Below the pieces are notes generated by a model, which saw nothing but the letters and a program-made list of their open reading frames with translations, ran no database searches and was not told the origin of the DNA. The position numbers and the translations under genes are program-made. Below are positions 7,345 through 16,058 of a DNA stretch of 64,000 nucleotides, piece by piece. Every line of letters begins with the position of its first letter. Position 1 is the first letter of the stretch. The stretch is from NCBI RefSeq assembly GCF_039523235.1, contig NZ_BAAAEX010000011.1, one strand, 5' to 3'. The DNA is from Castellaniella ginsengisoli (lineage in GTDB: Bacteria > Pseudomonadota > Gammaproteobacteria > Burkholderiales > Burkholderiaceae_B).

Positions 7345-10239
7345 TCACTCGATCTCAGGTGAAGAAATCGCCCCTAGAAAAGTTGCCGGTTGTCTGTCGT
7401 CTTGTTGCAAGGCGAGGGACCCAACATAGAATTGCATCAGATCATGCGCCAGCCCCTTGTATCCCTGCCGGTCCACCTGTTCAGGCAGTTTTTCCGCATT
7501 GTCGGTGAAGACCGTGACGGCATGCCGTTCCCGCGAAATGCTGACGTAATAGGTGTCCTGGGCCGTGGTGCGGCTGAAACTTTCCGCGTTGTACAAAACC
7601 CGGTCGCAGGTCAGCCCCTGGGCACTATGCGCGGTGCTGGTATAGGCATAGTCCAGGTGCAGCGGCTGGTCGGCTGGCAGGGTGATGTGCCGATTGCCTG
7701 CAGCGATGGTGATGCGGTCGGCCTGGACCTCGACCACCTTGGCCAGTTGGCCGTTGACCAGATCATGCCGGGCATCATTGCGCGTGATGCGGACCTGATC
7801 CCCCACGGATAACTCAGATTCGTTCAGGTGGTACACCGACAGGCGGCTCATCGTCCTGGGGATGATGTCGATGGGGGGCTGGTCGGCTGCGTCCGGGCGC
7901 AGGGGGACCACCGTGATGCGGTCATGCTGGGGCATGCCGGTGACGCGATAGCGTTCACCGCGTTTCAGGCCGCATTGGTAATCCCGTTCGGGCACCACGA
8001 TATCGCCCACGGTATAGTAACGGGCCACGCTGCGCTGGGCGCGGGTGGTGTCATGGCGGGCCAGCAGCCGAAAACGCTGGCCCTTGCCCTCCAGGCCGCG
8101 CAGCGCATGGATGCGGGCATTGATGGCCTGGCACGAGGCATTGGTGCCGGTGACGACCAGGGTACTGGCCTGTTCGCGTTCAGGCAGCGAGACATAGGCT
8201 TGGGCGATGGCCTCATAACGGCCAGAACTGTCGCGGGTCTTGTGGCCGTGTTCATCCACGCCGAACTGATCGGGGATGGTCAGCACCTGATCCAGCAGCG
8301 GCAGGGACTGGCTGGCCTGGCCGGTGGCGGCCAGTTGCACGGCCTGGCGCAGCCGTTCGGACCGCTGGCGCTGGATGTCGCCCATAAGCACGGTTTTCAT
8401 GCCGTGTTCCTGCATCATGGCGAAGGCGCGGCCCGCCTCGATGGCTTTGGTCTGCGCCGTGTCGCCCAGCAGCACCACTTTGGCCCCGGTCGGCTGGATC
8501 AGCGCCAGCAGTTTGTCCATCTGGCGCACGGGCACCACCCCGGCCTCATCAATGACCACTACGGTGTGCGGCCCCAGGCGGTCCGTGAAGCTGCGTTTGT
8601 CACGGGCGGCCAGCACCGAGGCAACGGTATTGGCCTGGACGCCATCGTTGCGCAGGTTGCGCACCATGTTGCCGTAGGGGGCCAGCGCCACCAAGGTCCG
8701 GCTGTGCTGTTGCAGCACAGTCTGGGCATTTTGTAGGGCGAAGGATTTACCCGTACCGGCCAGCCCCTGGATGCCGCTGATCTGGTCGGCGTCCGTCGTG
8801 ATCAGCATGACGGCCTCACGCTGTCCTGCGGTCAGGCTGGTATCCAGTCCTGGTTCGATGGCCTGGGCGGGCAGGGCAGCCTGCCAGGTGCCGCGCCCGG
8901 TCTGTTCCGCCGCCAGGATGCGGGATTCGGCTTCATGCGCCTGGCGGGTGGCGTAGCGCGGGCTTTCCATCAGCAGCCGTCCCTGGGCGATGGCCTGGTC
9001 TACGAGCTGCAAGGCAGACTCGTGAGACGATCCGCCCAGGCGCACGACCTCTGCGGCCCAGCCCTCACGGGTCATGGGGGCCGCCTGGGTGTCCTGGGTG
9101 CTGCGGTAGTGAGGCGCTTCGCGGATCAGGGTGCCTGCTTCAAGCTGTGCCTGGATGGCGGCCTGGATGCTGGTCACATCGGTATGGCCCCCGGCGTGGC
9201 GCACGGCGTGTTGCAGCAGATCGGCCAGGGGCATGACCGATTCGCGTTCGGCCAGATGCGAAATGGCCCAGGTCAACGATGCCTGGGCCACCAGTGGAGA
9301 AGATTGATCCGCTTCGTGCTGCGGCTGGGCTTGTGGCCCTGCCTGTCCAAACTGAATGCCGATGGCGGCAGCGGCCTCCTTCCAGGTCTGATGCAATGCG
9401 GTGCGGCTCATGTCCTGACCCTTGGATTGCCGGTGGGCCAGGTTGATGCCCTGGCGCAGTGCATGGGGGGCCTGGTCGCGGCTGGTGCCCCGTGCGGACA
9501 GTTCCGCCGTGATGCCGGTGCTGCGTTTGCTGAAAAACTCGATCTGCTGACGGCTGATGTGCGCCAGTTCGATATGGTTTTTCTCATGGCGCACGGCGTA
9601 ACCCAGCGCCCGGACATTGCGTTCCAGCGTGGCCTGGTAGATGGAATCCGTGACGCGCAGGAGTTGAAAAATTTGTTCATTGGACAGCGCGATCCATTGA
9701 TCATCGGCCCGCTGCGTCAGGTTCATCAGCAGGGCGTGGACATGCAAATGGGGGTCGGGTGCCGCGCTTTCCGTTGGCCGTGCGGTTTCATGGCGGAATT
9801 TGGCGATGATCAGATTGCCGGTGTGTTCCACACGGGATTTGCCGCCTTCCTTGCGTCGGCCCATGGCCAGGTGCTTTTCCACATAGGCCAGCGCCGTGGC
9901 AACGGCATCGTCATTGGCCTGGATCAGGCGATCGTCACCGCCGATCAGCGCCTGCAAGGTGATGCTTTTGGGCGCACCAAAGGTCAAGTCCAGTGCGGCG
10001 CGGGCCTTGGCATCCTTGCGCACCGACTGGACCGCCGTGATGCCATGCCCAAAATCGCCCTGGAGCATGGCTTTGAAGCGGGCCGGATCAATGGCACCGA
10101 CCGCGCCCAGGCGGCGGGCACCTTCGCCCTGCCAGGTCGCGGCGCTGCCGTCGCGGCTGTAGTAGTCATCGGCCTGGTCGGCATAGTAGTGGGTAGCGAG
10201 GGCCGCACGGACCCGATAGATCTGGCTGTGCGAGATCAT
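7345..10239 (-). CDS. MobF-family conjugative relaxase-helicase (TrwC/TraI type)
   Basis: A 964-residue protein that nicks oriT, stays bound to the transferred strand and unwinds DNA. The N-terminal relaxase domain (about 1-300) has paired tyrosines (YY at 18-19 and 26-27) and the three-histidine metal motif PHLHVHALLMN (His164, 166, 168). The C-terminal half is a RecD-like helicase with Walker A GLAGTGKS (492-499), Walker B VVVIDEAG and the late motif TSTAHSAQG. This two-domain design and length match R388 TrwC. It is the last gene of the leftward transfer operon and is separated from its coupling protein gene by an inserted SIR2-like gene. Confidence 0.95.
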   Translation of the reverse strand: MISHSQIYRVRAALATHYYADQADDYYSRDGSAATWQGEGARRLGAVGAIDPARFKAMLQGDFGHGITAVQSVRKDAKARAALDLTFGAPKSITLQALIGGDDRLIQANDDAVATALAYVEKHLAMGRRKEGGKSRVEHTGNLIIAKFRHETARPTESAAPDPHLHVHALLMNLTQRADDQWIALSNEQIFQLLRVTDSIYQATLERNVRALGYAVRHEKNHIELAHISRQQIEFFSKRSTGITAELSARGTSRDQAPHALRQGINLAHRQSKGQDMSRTALHQTWKEAAAAIGIQFGQAGPQAQPQHEADQSSPLVAQASLTWAISHLAERESVMPLADLLQHAVRHAGGHTDVTSIQAAIQAQLEAGTLIREAPHYRSTQDTQAAPMTREGWAAEVVRLGGSSHESALQLVDQAIAQGRLLMESPRYATRQAHEAESRILAAEQTGRGTWQAALPAQAIEPGLDTSLTAGQREAVMLITTDADQISGIQGLAGTGKSFALQNAQTVLQQHSRTLVALAPYGNMVRNLRNDGVQANTVASVLAARDKRSFTDRLGPHTVVVIDEAGVVPVRQMDKLLALIQPTGAKVVLLGDTAQTKAIEAGRAFAMMQEHGMKTVLMGDIQRQRSERLRQAVQLAATGQASQSLPLLDQVLTIPDQFGVDEHGHKTRDSSGRYEAIAQAYVSLPEREQASTLVVTGTNASCQAINARIHALRGLEGKGQRFRLLARHDTTRAQRSVARYYTVGDIVVPERDYQCGLKRGERYRVTGMPQHDRITVVPLRPDAADQPPIDIIPRTMSRLSVYHLNESELSVGDQVRITRNDARHDLVNGQLAKVVEVQADRITIAAGNRHITLPADQPLHLDYAYTSTAHSAQGLTCDRVLYNAESFSRTTAQDTYYVSISRERHAVTVFTDNAEKLPEQVDRQGYKGLAHDLMQFYVGSLALQQDDRQPATFLGAISSPEIE

Positions 10240-10341
10240 GGATGCTCCGGGATGGGGATGGTTAAAGATCAGCCAGCGGAGGCGAAAGTCGCGTCAGTGC
10301 TTGCTGTTGGGAGAAGGGGGGGGCGAGATTACACAGGGTTT

Positions 10342-10358
10342 TCCACAGCAACTGTGGA
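10342..10358. repeat. Short inverted repeat upstream of relaxase gene
   Basis: TCCACAG-CAA-CTGTGGA is a 7-bp perfect inverted repeat with a 3-nt centre. It lies in the 147-bp gap between the SIR2-like gene and the relaxase gene. It could be an operator for the relaxase promoter, which the inserted gene would require, or a weak hairpin. No function can be assigned from sequence alone. Confidence 0.4.
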
Positions 10359-10386
10359 TGTCTGCAAAGAGAGAACCTAGGTCCTG

Positions 10387-11811
10387 TCAGTGTTCGCCTT
10401 CTAAAAATTCCACTAGACGCTTCAGTTTGTCATTCATCTCGTCATCTACATTCAAATCTTTCTCTTTGCTTGTTAGTTCAAGATATTTTTCCAGAGAAAG
10501 GTTGGGGGATTTTTTTAATAGGCTGGCTAATTCTTTTGTTTTCGTGGATAAGTCAGCTTTAAAAAAATCATTCATTTTTTGTACGGCTTGATCTATGCCA
10601 TGCCTGCGAATACAAACGCTGAGCCTTTTCTCTAGTTTTTCTCGCTGATTGCGGGTTATATTGCCGATGGAGTCAAAATAATCTGTTGCGCTGTTGGATA
10701 TGACTTCAATCTGTGGGGCGAGATGAAGCAGGAATGCTGGAATCTCCGTTACTCCTGGATTGACTATTTTTAATCTTCGATCTGAAGTGAGTTCAAGCCA
10801 TTCACGAATTACGGCATTGATATGTAAATCACCAAAGCCATAGCCTATACAGATCAGCGACGTTAAAAAATTAATGTTTGTTTTGAATTGTTCTAGGAAA
10901 GCATGAGGAAGTACCTGGGACTGCCTTGCGTCGAACTTATATGCTCCTGCTAGAAGAGTGCGGCGCAAGAATTGCATTTCTCCAGATTTGTCTGCATACG
11001 CTATTTCGTTGATTGTGTTAGCTCGACCGTTGGGGGATCCAGGAAATGGATAAAAGACCTCTTCATTTACTGATCTAAGTGATTCTAGGAGTGAATCTAC
11101 AGTATTTTCATTGGGTGTTATTTTTAGTAGATTTTTTCCATCTTCATAGGCGAAAACATCCAATGCTCCGTGGATTTTCAATAAATATATTCCCTTTTTT
11201 GGTGGGTTTGGGAAATGCAAGGCCCCATTTATTTCATCTTCACTGAGTGTTTGTGCAAACAGCTCTCCAATTTGCTCTCCTGTTTGATTTCGACGGGGTA
11301 AGGATATTTTTCGTTCGCTGAATCCGCTGTATATTGATATGTCAAATTTCGCTGCTATCGATTCAATAATTAGGTCGTGATTTAATGAAAAAACCCACAA
11401 TGGACAATTTCGGTTTTCAAGGGTGAGTATTCCGGAATACCATGGCAGTGTTTTTTGGAAAAATTCCAAATTCTTTATGTGACGAGCGTATAAAAGGTGG
11501 TACACCATCTCGACAAGCCATGAGTACAGGCCGTGGTAATGTTCTTGATTTGGTTGGTGTCGTCGATATTGGGTTTCAAGATAGCCAAGCAAGGCCTCGT
11601 AATGCAAATCGGGTCGTTCCAGTGCGCTAGTAAACGAATCTATTACTTCATCCGGATAGCCGCCGCCTTGTGTGCGCCATCCTTGATTCAATGTCCTCAA
11701 TTTTTCTGGAGTTAGCCAATTTTTTAGTTCTTTGGTCAACTCCCACACTAACGGCATTCCCGCTTCGTATGAGGCACCAGCTCCCAAAAATAGCCCCGTT
11801 AGTTTTTGCAT
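10387..11811 (-). CDS. SIR2-like NAD-binding domain protein, possible anti-phage effector
   Basis: A 474-residue protein. The start has the sirtuin nucleotide-binding motif FLGAGASYEAGMP (GAGAS 10-14). It continues with SLNHD (Asn144, Asp146), LKIHGALD (His214, in the position of the catalytic His) and IGYGFGD (323-328). These are the SIR2/SIR2_2 signatures. The C-terminal 120 residues are charged and helical with no recognised domain. Stand-alone bacterial SIR2 proteins of this kind often act as NAD-depleting defence effectors, but here that is inference. The gene is strikingly AT-rich (one 60-base line at 10441 is 32% GC) against its GC-rich neighbours and breaks the coupling protein-relaxase pair, so it is a recent cargo insertion. 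A TATAAT hexamer at 11829-11834 on the minus strand may be its own promoter. Confidence 0.85.
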   Translation of the reverse strand: MQKLTGLFLGAGASYEAGMPLVWELTKELKNWLTPEKLRTLNQGWRTQGGGYPDEVIDSFTSALERPDLHYEALLGYLETQYRRHQPNQEHYHGLYSWLVEMVYHLLYARHIKNLEFFQKTLPWYSGILTLENRNCPLWVFSLNHDLIIESIAAKFDISIYSGFSERKISLPRRNQTGEQIGELFAQTLSEDEINGALHFPNPPKKGIYLLKIHGALDVFAYEDGKNLLKITPNENTVDSLLESLRSVNEEVFYPFPGSPNGRANTINEIAYADKSGEMQFLRRTLLAGAYKFDARQSQVLPHAFLEQFKTNINFLTSLICIGYGFGDLHINAVIREWLELTSDRRLKIVNPGVTEIPAFLLHLAPQIEVISNSATDYFDSIGNITRNQREKLEKRLSVCIRRHGIDQAVQKMNDFFKADLSTKTKELASLLKKSPNLSLEKYLELTSKEKDLNVDDEMNDKLKRLVEFLEGEH

Positions 11812-11883
11812 TTAGTCGCTCGCTATCAATTATATTTTTGGAAATTATTTATAATCTGGCGTCTCTCGGCGTGATATTGGCTA

Positions 11884-13464
11884 TTAGATCCCTACAAAGG
11901 ATTCAGAATTGTTCAAAAATCGCCGATACGGCATTTTCACCCTGGCCACAGGCAAATCCCCCGCCATCGCCACATACCCCTCCAGCACCGGCAGAGCCTG
12001 AATCTGCGCTGCCGTCACCACATCCTCAGTCGTCCGATCCATATTATCTGAAGTGTTGCGGTGATCGACACTGCGGCTAACACTGAATTTCGGGCGCTCG
12101 ACTTCATGTTTGCCCAGGCTTTCGCTCATGTCGCGGGCTGTCTGAGGATCGGTGCGCGATCCGCCCAGGACCGCCAGGTTGCGGAAGCTGGCCCGCAGGG
12201 TGGTGGCCATGGTGCGCCCGTAGATGTGTTCCAGTTGGGATGTACTCTGCAATCCGGCGACGATGCGCAGCCCATTCTTGCGGCCTTTGGTCAGCCCGGC
12301 CTCCAGCGACGGCAGGCCTTCGAGGCTGGCCAGTTCGTCAATGAACAGCCACCAGCGCCTGCCGGTGTGTTCGGGCATGGAAAGAATGGATGTGATGAAC
12401 ACATCGACCCAGGCCGATACCAGCGGCTTCATGGCATGCATCATGTCTTCGCGCCAGTTGATATACAGATTGCCCGCCTGCGGATCATCCAGCCAGCCGC
12501 GGATGGAGAATGGGCCGGGCTTCATGCTGGTGTGTTCCGACAGTTTATTGGACAGCACGAATCGGGCCGAGGACAGCGCTTTGCTGGCCTCACTGGAACC
12601 GACAAACAGGGACTCTGCCAGTGTGCCTTCCAGGAATTGCTTGAGGGTCTTGGGGTCTTCGATGGTGCAGAGGCGAAACAGATCCATGATCTGGGCTTTC
12701 TTGCCCTGTAGCTGATAGAGTTTCTTGGCCGTTTCGCGCAGCAGCAGACGGCCAAAATCGTTCCATTCCTCTGCGTTTTTGTCCTGGCTCATGGGGACCA
12801 GGGAACGCGCCAGGTGCTTCCAGTCGTAGTCGGCCCGCACTTCATTGAACAGCGACCAGCCTTCGCTGCGGGCGTCATACGGGTTCAGGATCACATCGCC
12901 GGGTTGCCAGAACTTGCTCAGCATGTCGCCGTTCGGATCAATGACGATCATGCGGTCATTGCGCAGCGGTTTGCGGGCTGAGCTTGTTGATCGGGCCTGC
13001 ACGGAGGCCGCCATATTGCGCAGCAGCACGGATTTGCCCGACCCTGTGGCTCCGCTGACCAGCAGATGCAGGTTTTCATTGGCGGTTGGCATCGGGATGC
13101 CTGCCACGTCGATCTGTTGCTGACCGGATTCCGTGCAGAGCTTGGCCAGGTGTTTGGCCGTGGTCATGCGGGTGCCCCGGACAAAGCGTTTGTATGCCGC
13201 ACCTTCAAACCCTTCGGTTTTCGCAGTGCGGCCTACGAACAGGATCAGCGCCAGGGCGGCGAGCAGGCCGATGCCCAGCGCCCCGTAGAGCAGCGGATAG
13301 CCTGGTGTCAGTTTCACGAAGTGCCAGGCAGTGCGGCCATTCCAGTCCTGCCAGGCCATGCCGCTGCCGTAGGTGGCGGCAGTCATCCAGGCGCTGATCG
13401 GAAAGACGGCGAGGGACACAGCGGCAATGCGCCGCCGCGTGATGGGGGAGAGCAGGGTAGACAT
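11884..13464 (-). CDS. Type IV coupling protein (VirD4/TrwB family)
   Basis: A 526-residue inner-membrane ATPase that links the relaxosome to the secretion channel. Two N-terminal transmembrane segments lie near residues 12-32 and 57-77. Walker A is GATGSGKS (138-145) with IDPNGDML just after. Walker B is RRWWLFIDELASLEGLP, followed by GLTKGRKNGLRIVAGLQSTSQL. Together these are diagnostic of TrwB/TraD proteins. Length matches TrwB (about 507). It is 12 bp downstream of the 146-residue membrane protein gene and was presumably once next to the relaxase gene, from which the SIR2-like gene now separates it. Confidence 0.95.
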   Translation of the reverse strand: MSTLLSPITRRRIAAVSLAVFPISAWMTAATYGSGMAWQDWNGRTAWHFVKLTPGYPLLYGALGIGLLAALALILFVGRTAKTEGFEGAAYKRFVRGTRMTTAKHLAKLCTESGQQQIDVAGIPMPTANENLHLLVSGATGSGKSVLLRNMAASVQARSTSSARKPLRNDRMIVIDPNGDMLSKFWQPGDVILNPYDARSEGWSLFNEVRADYDWKHLARSLVPMSQDKNAEEWNDFGRLLLRETAKKLYQLQGKKAQIMDLFRLCTIEDPKTLKQFLEGTLAESLFVGSSEASKALSSARFVLSNKLSEHTSMKPGPFSIRGWLDDPQAGNLYINWREDMMHAMKPLVSAWVDVFITSILSMPEHTGRRWWLFIDELASLEGLPSLEAGLTKGRKNGLRIVAGLQSTSQLEHIYGRTMATTLRASFRNLAVLGGSRTDPQTARDMSESLGKHEVERPKFSVSRSVDHRNTSDNMDRTTEDVVTAAQIQALPVLEGYVAMAGDLPVARVKMPYRRFLNNSESFVGI

Positions 13465-13476
13465 GGGGTTGTGCCT

Positions 13477-13917
13477 TCAAGAGACGAGCCATTGACCCAG
13501 GGCCAGCCCAGCCAGCATCCCGCCCAGGATGCCGGCTGCGCCGCCGATGACCATGGCGATGATCGTCATGCGTCGTGCTGCCTGCCGGGTGATCCGGGCG
13601 CATTGCGCGGATTCGTCGGCCAGGTGCATCAGCCGGACGCCTGTGGCGTCCAGCATGGCCTGCATGGCGTGTTGCGATTGTTCATGGATGGGTGTGGCGA
13701 CTTCGCGCAAGGTGGCCACCAGATGGCGGTCCAGTTGCTGGGGGAGCAGGTGCAGGGCTTCGGTCAGCGCCTGGATGTGCGGCTGGGCCTGGTCCTGGCT
13801 GTGGCCGATGGCCTCCAGCCGGTCTACCAGGCTGGCGACCTCACCCAGCACCTCGTGGTACAGCAAGTCCAGTTTGGTGCGGGCCTGGCCTCCAGGCGGG
13901 TTAGGGGATGTGTCCAT
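13477..13917 (-). CDS. Small C-terminally anchored protein of the transfer operon, unknown
   Basis: A 146-residue protein not assigned to a family. The first 105 residues are predicted helical and rich in Gln, Leu and charged residues (LDLLYHEVLGEVASL and similar), a likely coiled coil. A strong transmembrane helix follows near the C-terminus (MTIIAMVIGGAAGILGGMLAG), so most of the protein would face the cytoplasm. It sits 5 bp downstream of the StbB-like gene and 12 bp upstream of the coupling protein gene. It could correspond in position to StbC of R388-type plasmids or help the coupling protein; neither is proven. Confidence 0.7.
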   Translation of the reverse strand: MDTSPNPPGGQARTKLDLLYHEVLGEVASLVDRLEAIGHSQDQAQPHIQALTEALHLLPQQLDRHLVATLREVATPIHEQSQHAMQAMLDATGVRLMHLADESAQCARITRQAARRMTIIAMVIGGAAGILGGMLAGLALGQWLVS

Positions 13918-13922
13918 GGCGT

Positions 13923-14630
13923 TTACGCAAAGAGTGCGGCAAAGGCTGCGTGCATCTGACGATCCACTGGCCGCGCCAAGGCCCGCAAGGCGTGCATATT
14001 GCTCAGGTGCGAGATGCGGTTGTGGTCGGCCCGGTCGGTCGTCTGCAACAGTGCCCGGTAGTCGGTCTGGTCGGCCAGCACATCGGCAATGGTCGTGCGC
14101 AGATCGGCCAGCAGTTCAAATACTTCGTTCTCGAAAATGGCCGCTTTGGGGTTGGCCTGGGCTTCGCCGGTTTTGGCGGCATAGGCCAGCAGTGAGGGGA
14201 ATTCTTCCTCGACGCTGGTTTCCACGCGATTGAACAGCAGCCGTACCCGGTCCGGGGCGACCCCCAGGCCTGCCAGCGCGGCCACCGTCTTGATGGTTTC
14301 ACGCTGGGCCTTGCCGGTGTTGATGACCGGCAGAACGAAGTAGTTTATTTCCTCGTGGGCACCTTCGTAGCGCATCATGTGCGCCAGGAAATCCTCGATG
14401 TTGCTGGCCCCGACATCGACGATGGCATCGTCACGGGTGAGCAGTTCGCGGAACAGTCGTCCGAAGTGTTCACCGCGCAACTGATCGACCGACAGGCCCA
14501 GATCCGCGCCGGTTTCGTTGGTGGACTCGACGGCAAAAATCTGTGCGCCGTTCATGCGCGGGGCCAGCAGGTGCGAGGCAACGACGGTTTTGCCGACCGA
14601 GCCGGTGTAGTTGAGGACTGCGACTTTCAT
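13923..14630 (-). CDS. stbB: StbB-like P-loop ATPase for plasmid stability/transfer
   Basis: A 235-residue ParA/MinD-like protein. It starts MKVAVLNYTGSVGKT, a deviant Walker A resembling that of StbB of R388. A switch-like motif AIVDVGASNIEDF follows, then a conserved FNRVE segment. StbB proteins work with StbA in positioning plasmid DNA and in conjugation. The gene follows the small HTH gene by 4 bp and precedes the membrane protein gene by 5 bp, consistent with a stbAB-like pair placed directly upstream of the mobilisation genes. The gene name is by family resemblance and order. Confidence 0.82.
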   Translation of the reverse strand: MKVAVLNYTGSVGKTVVASHLLAPRMNGAQIFAVESTNETGADLGLSVDQLRGEHFGRLFRELLTRDDAIVDVGASNIEDFLAHMMRYEGAHEEINYFVLPVINTGKAQRETIKTVAALAGLGVAPDRVRLLFNRVETSVEEEFPSLLAYAAKTGEAQANPKAAIFENEVFELLADLRTTIADVLADQTDYRALLQTTDRADHNRISHLSNMHALRALARPVDRQMHAAFAALFA

Positions 14631-14634
14631 GGGT

Positions 14635-15120
14635 TCATTCCTTGTCTTGGGGAGTGGGGTTGGTAGCGTTCTGGCGTTGTTCCAGGCCTTCGCGTCGCAG
14701 TGCCTCCAGGTCTACCCGCATGTTGCGGATTTGCCGGAGGTCGCTGGGCGTTTCAATGCCGTGGGGCCGCCCTTGGATGCCATCCATGGGTGGTGGAGTG
14801 GGTGTGGTGCGCGGTGTATCAGGCGCGGTGCGGTGCACCGTGGGTGTGGGGGTTGCCACAGGGACGGCTGGGGCCGTTTGAGGACGGTTGGCCTTGCGCC
14901 AGCGGCGCAGCGTCGTGATGTAGGTCGTGGGCCGCACGGCCAGCCCGGCCTGGGCCAGGTCCTCCATGATGGCGGCATGGGGGACGCCTGCCGCCAACTG
15001 CGTTTCAATCATCGGGAACAAGGCCCGCAGCTTGGCGGCAATGCGCAAGCGCGGGTCTAGGCTGTCCAGCACGGCCCGGTAATGGGCCACGGGATCGGGT
15101 TTGGTGAGGTGTTCAGTCAT
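14635..15120 (-). CDS. HTH-like plasmid protein, StbA/TraK-like candidate
   Basis: A 161-residue protein. A helical core at about residues 30-75 (LRALFPMIETQLAAG, then ILEDL-like helices and TYITTLRRWRKANR) has the look of a helix-turn-helix DNA-binding domain of StbA or TraK-type plasmid proteins. The rest is Pro/Thr/Arg-rich and probably disordered. It lies immediately upstream of the StbB-like gene with a 4-bp gap, matching the stbA-stbB order in R388. A DNA-binding role in segregation or oriT organisation is likely but inferred; no direct repeats typical of stbA operators were found next to it. Confidence 0.6.
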   Translation of the reverse strand: MTEHLTKPDPVAHYRAVLDSLDPRLRIAAKLRALFPMIETQLAAGVPHAAIMEDLAQAGLAVRPTTYITTLRRWRKANRPQTAPAVPVATPTPTVHRTAPDTPRTTPTPPPMDGIQGRPHGIETPSDLRQIRNMRVDLEALRREGLEQRQNATNPTPQDKE

Positions 15121-15138
15121 CGGGGCTTGCCTTGCGAA

Positions 15139-15597
15139 TCAGTGTTGCAGCGCCGGCAGCGCCTGGGCCTGTTTGCCGTCCAGCCATGCCAGGCCCGCCG
15201 CGTGGGCCTCGTCATAGGCGCATTGGTCATCGGCAAAGCGCACGGATTTGCCGCGTGCCGGGAAGTGGCCGCAGCCGACTTCTTCGCCCTGGTCCAGCAG
15301 CCGCAGCAAGTAGCCTTCGCCGTCGCCGCTGCGCGGCACGATTTCAAAGGAGAAGCGCAGCCGGGCCTGGGCCAGATCGGTCTGAAACTGCCGGGCGACA
15401 GCCGGGACGCGGGCGGCCCAATCGGTGCCGATCCGCTCCAGGGCATCGGCGATGCTGTAGCCGCGTTCGTGCAGCCAGTCATTGCGATCCAGCACCAAGG
15501 CGGCGGTCAGTGCTTCGCCCAGGCTCAGTGCGCCGATGCCTTCGCGGGCGGCCCGTTGGGCAATGGCCAGCAGTCGCGTGTCAAGATTCGAGTGCAT
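15139..15597 (-). CDS. Hypothetical protein, first gene of the stb/mob operon
   Basis: A 152-residue soluble protein with no signal peptide or membrane segment and no family I recognise. It has an Ala/Leu-rich helical N-terminal half (LSLGEALTAALVLDRNDWLHERGY) and a C-terminal half with strand-like segments (LRFSFEIVPRSGDGEGYLLRLLD). It is the first gene after the origin region and lies 18 bp from the HTH gene, so the operon promoter should be in 15598-15780. Codon use and GC match the transfer backbone, so it is part of the plasmid core and not cargo. Confidence 0.65.
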   Translation of the reverse strand: MHSNLDTRLLAIAQRAAREGIGALSLGEALTAALVLDRNDWLHERGYSIADALERIGTDWAARVPAVARQFQTDLAQARLRFSFEIVPRSGDGEGYLLRLLDQGEEVGCGHFPARGKSVRFADDQCAYDEAHAAGLAWLDGKQAQALPALQH

Positions 15598-15689
15598 GAG
15601 AACTCCTTTGCCCTGCCGGTTGGAAGGGCGGTCGTGAGGATTGAGAAGGGGTTGCCCGGATGGGCGGATGTCGTTTCGTTGCCGACCCC

Positions 15690-15709
15690 CAGCCGCCGCC
15701 AGGCGGCTG
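15690..15709. repeat. 8-bp inverted repeat in origin-side intergenic region
   Basis: CAGCCGCC-GCCA-GGCGGCTG is a perfect 8-bp stem with a 4-nt loop. It lies 93 bp upstream of the first stb/mob gene and 61 bp from a DnaA box. It could be part of the origin, a promoter operator or an oriT-type hairpin. No T-run follows on either strand, so it is not a standard terminator. Confidence 0.4.
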
Positions 15710-15770
15710 CCCGGTGTGGCGGATGGAGACGGAGGGAGCGTGATGCGATCAGGGTAGGTGGACGAGGGGT

Positions 15771-15779
15771 TTATCCACA
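15771..15779 (+). other. DnaA box 1 of the plasmid origin
   Basis: TTATCCACA is a perfect consensus DnaA box. It stands 94 bp before the first iteron and is followed by the short direct repeats at 15800-15818, as expected for the host-initiator side of an iteron origin. Confidence 0.75.
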
Positions 15780-15799
15780 GACCGCTTCTGATAGAAGAA

Positions 15800-15818
15800 A
15801 GGTAGAAATAAGGTAGAA
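15800..15818 (+). repeat. Tandem short direct repeats AGGTAGAA in origin region
   Basis: AGGTAGAA occurs at 15800-15807 and 15811-15818, exactly 11 bp apart, preceded by a related ATAGAAG. The stretch is less GC-rich than its surroundings and lies between DnaA box 1 and the iterons. It may be part of the unwinding or initiator-contact region. Function is inferred from position only. Confidence 0.45.
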
Positions 15819-15872
15819 GGCGTTTTGATGGCTGGAAAACCGCATGAATAAAGGGTTTCCAAAGGGTGGGGA

Positions 15873-15951
15873 GCGATGCTATGCCGACAAAGCGCGATGC
15901 TATGCCGATAACCCGCGATGCTATGCCGTTGCAGGCGCGATGCTATGCCGA
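15873..15951 (+). repeat. Four iterons of the TrfA-type replication origin (oriV)
   Basis: The unit GCGATGCTATGCCG is repeated at 15873, 15894, 15915 and 15937, with start-to-start distances of 21, 21 and 22 bp, about two helical turns. Three copies extend identically to CCGA. This even spacing beside a TrfA-family gene is the classic form of an initiator-binding origin. DnaA boxes stand on both sides (15771 and 15965). A diverged fifth copy is at 16059. The gap from 15598 to 16080 holds no gene and is best read as oriV plus the promoter of the stb/mob operon. Confidence 0.88.
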
Positions 15952-15964
15952 TGGTCCGGACAAC

Positions 15965-15973
15965 TTATCCACA
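15965..15973 (+). other. DnaA box 2 of the plasmid origin
   Basis: A second perfect TTATCCACA, in the same orientation as box 1, 13 bp after the last clustered iteron. Two perfect boxes bracketing an iteron array strongly support a functional or recently functional replication origin. Confidence 0.75.
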
Positions 15974-16058
15974 GGCTGAAATTGATCAATGATTGACCGA
16001 TTTCAGGCCGATTTTCGGTTTGGTTTTGCCTCGTTTTGGACTGCTGGCAGATCAGGGC

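Noticed and set aside
8935..10380. A 481-residue plus-strand open frame opposite the relaxase gene
   Set aside because: Pure antisense shadow of the MobF relaxase, with no motif of its own.
15873..15951. CRISPR-like short repeats
   Set aside because: The 14-15 bp units at 21-22 bp spacing are too short and too closely spaced for CRISPR and fit iterons next to an initiator gene.
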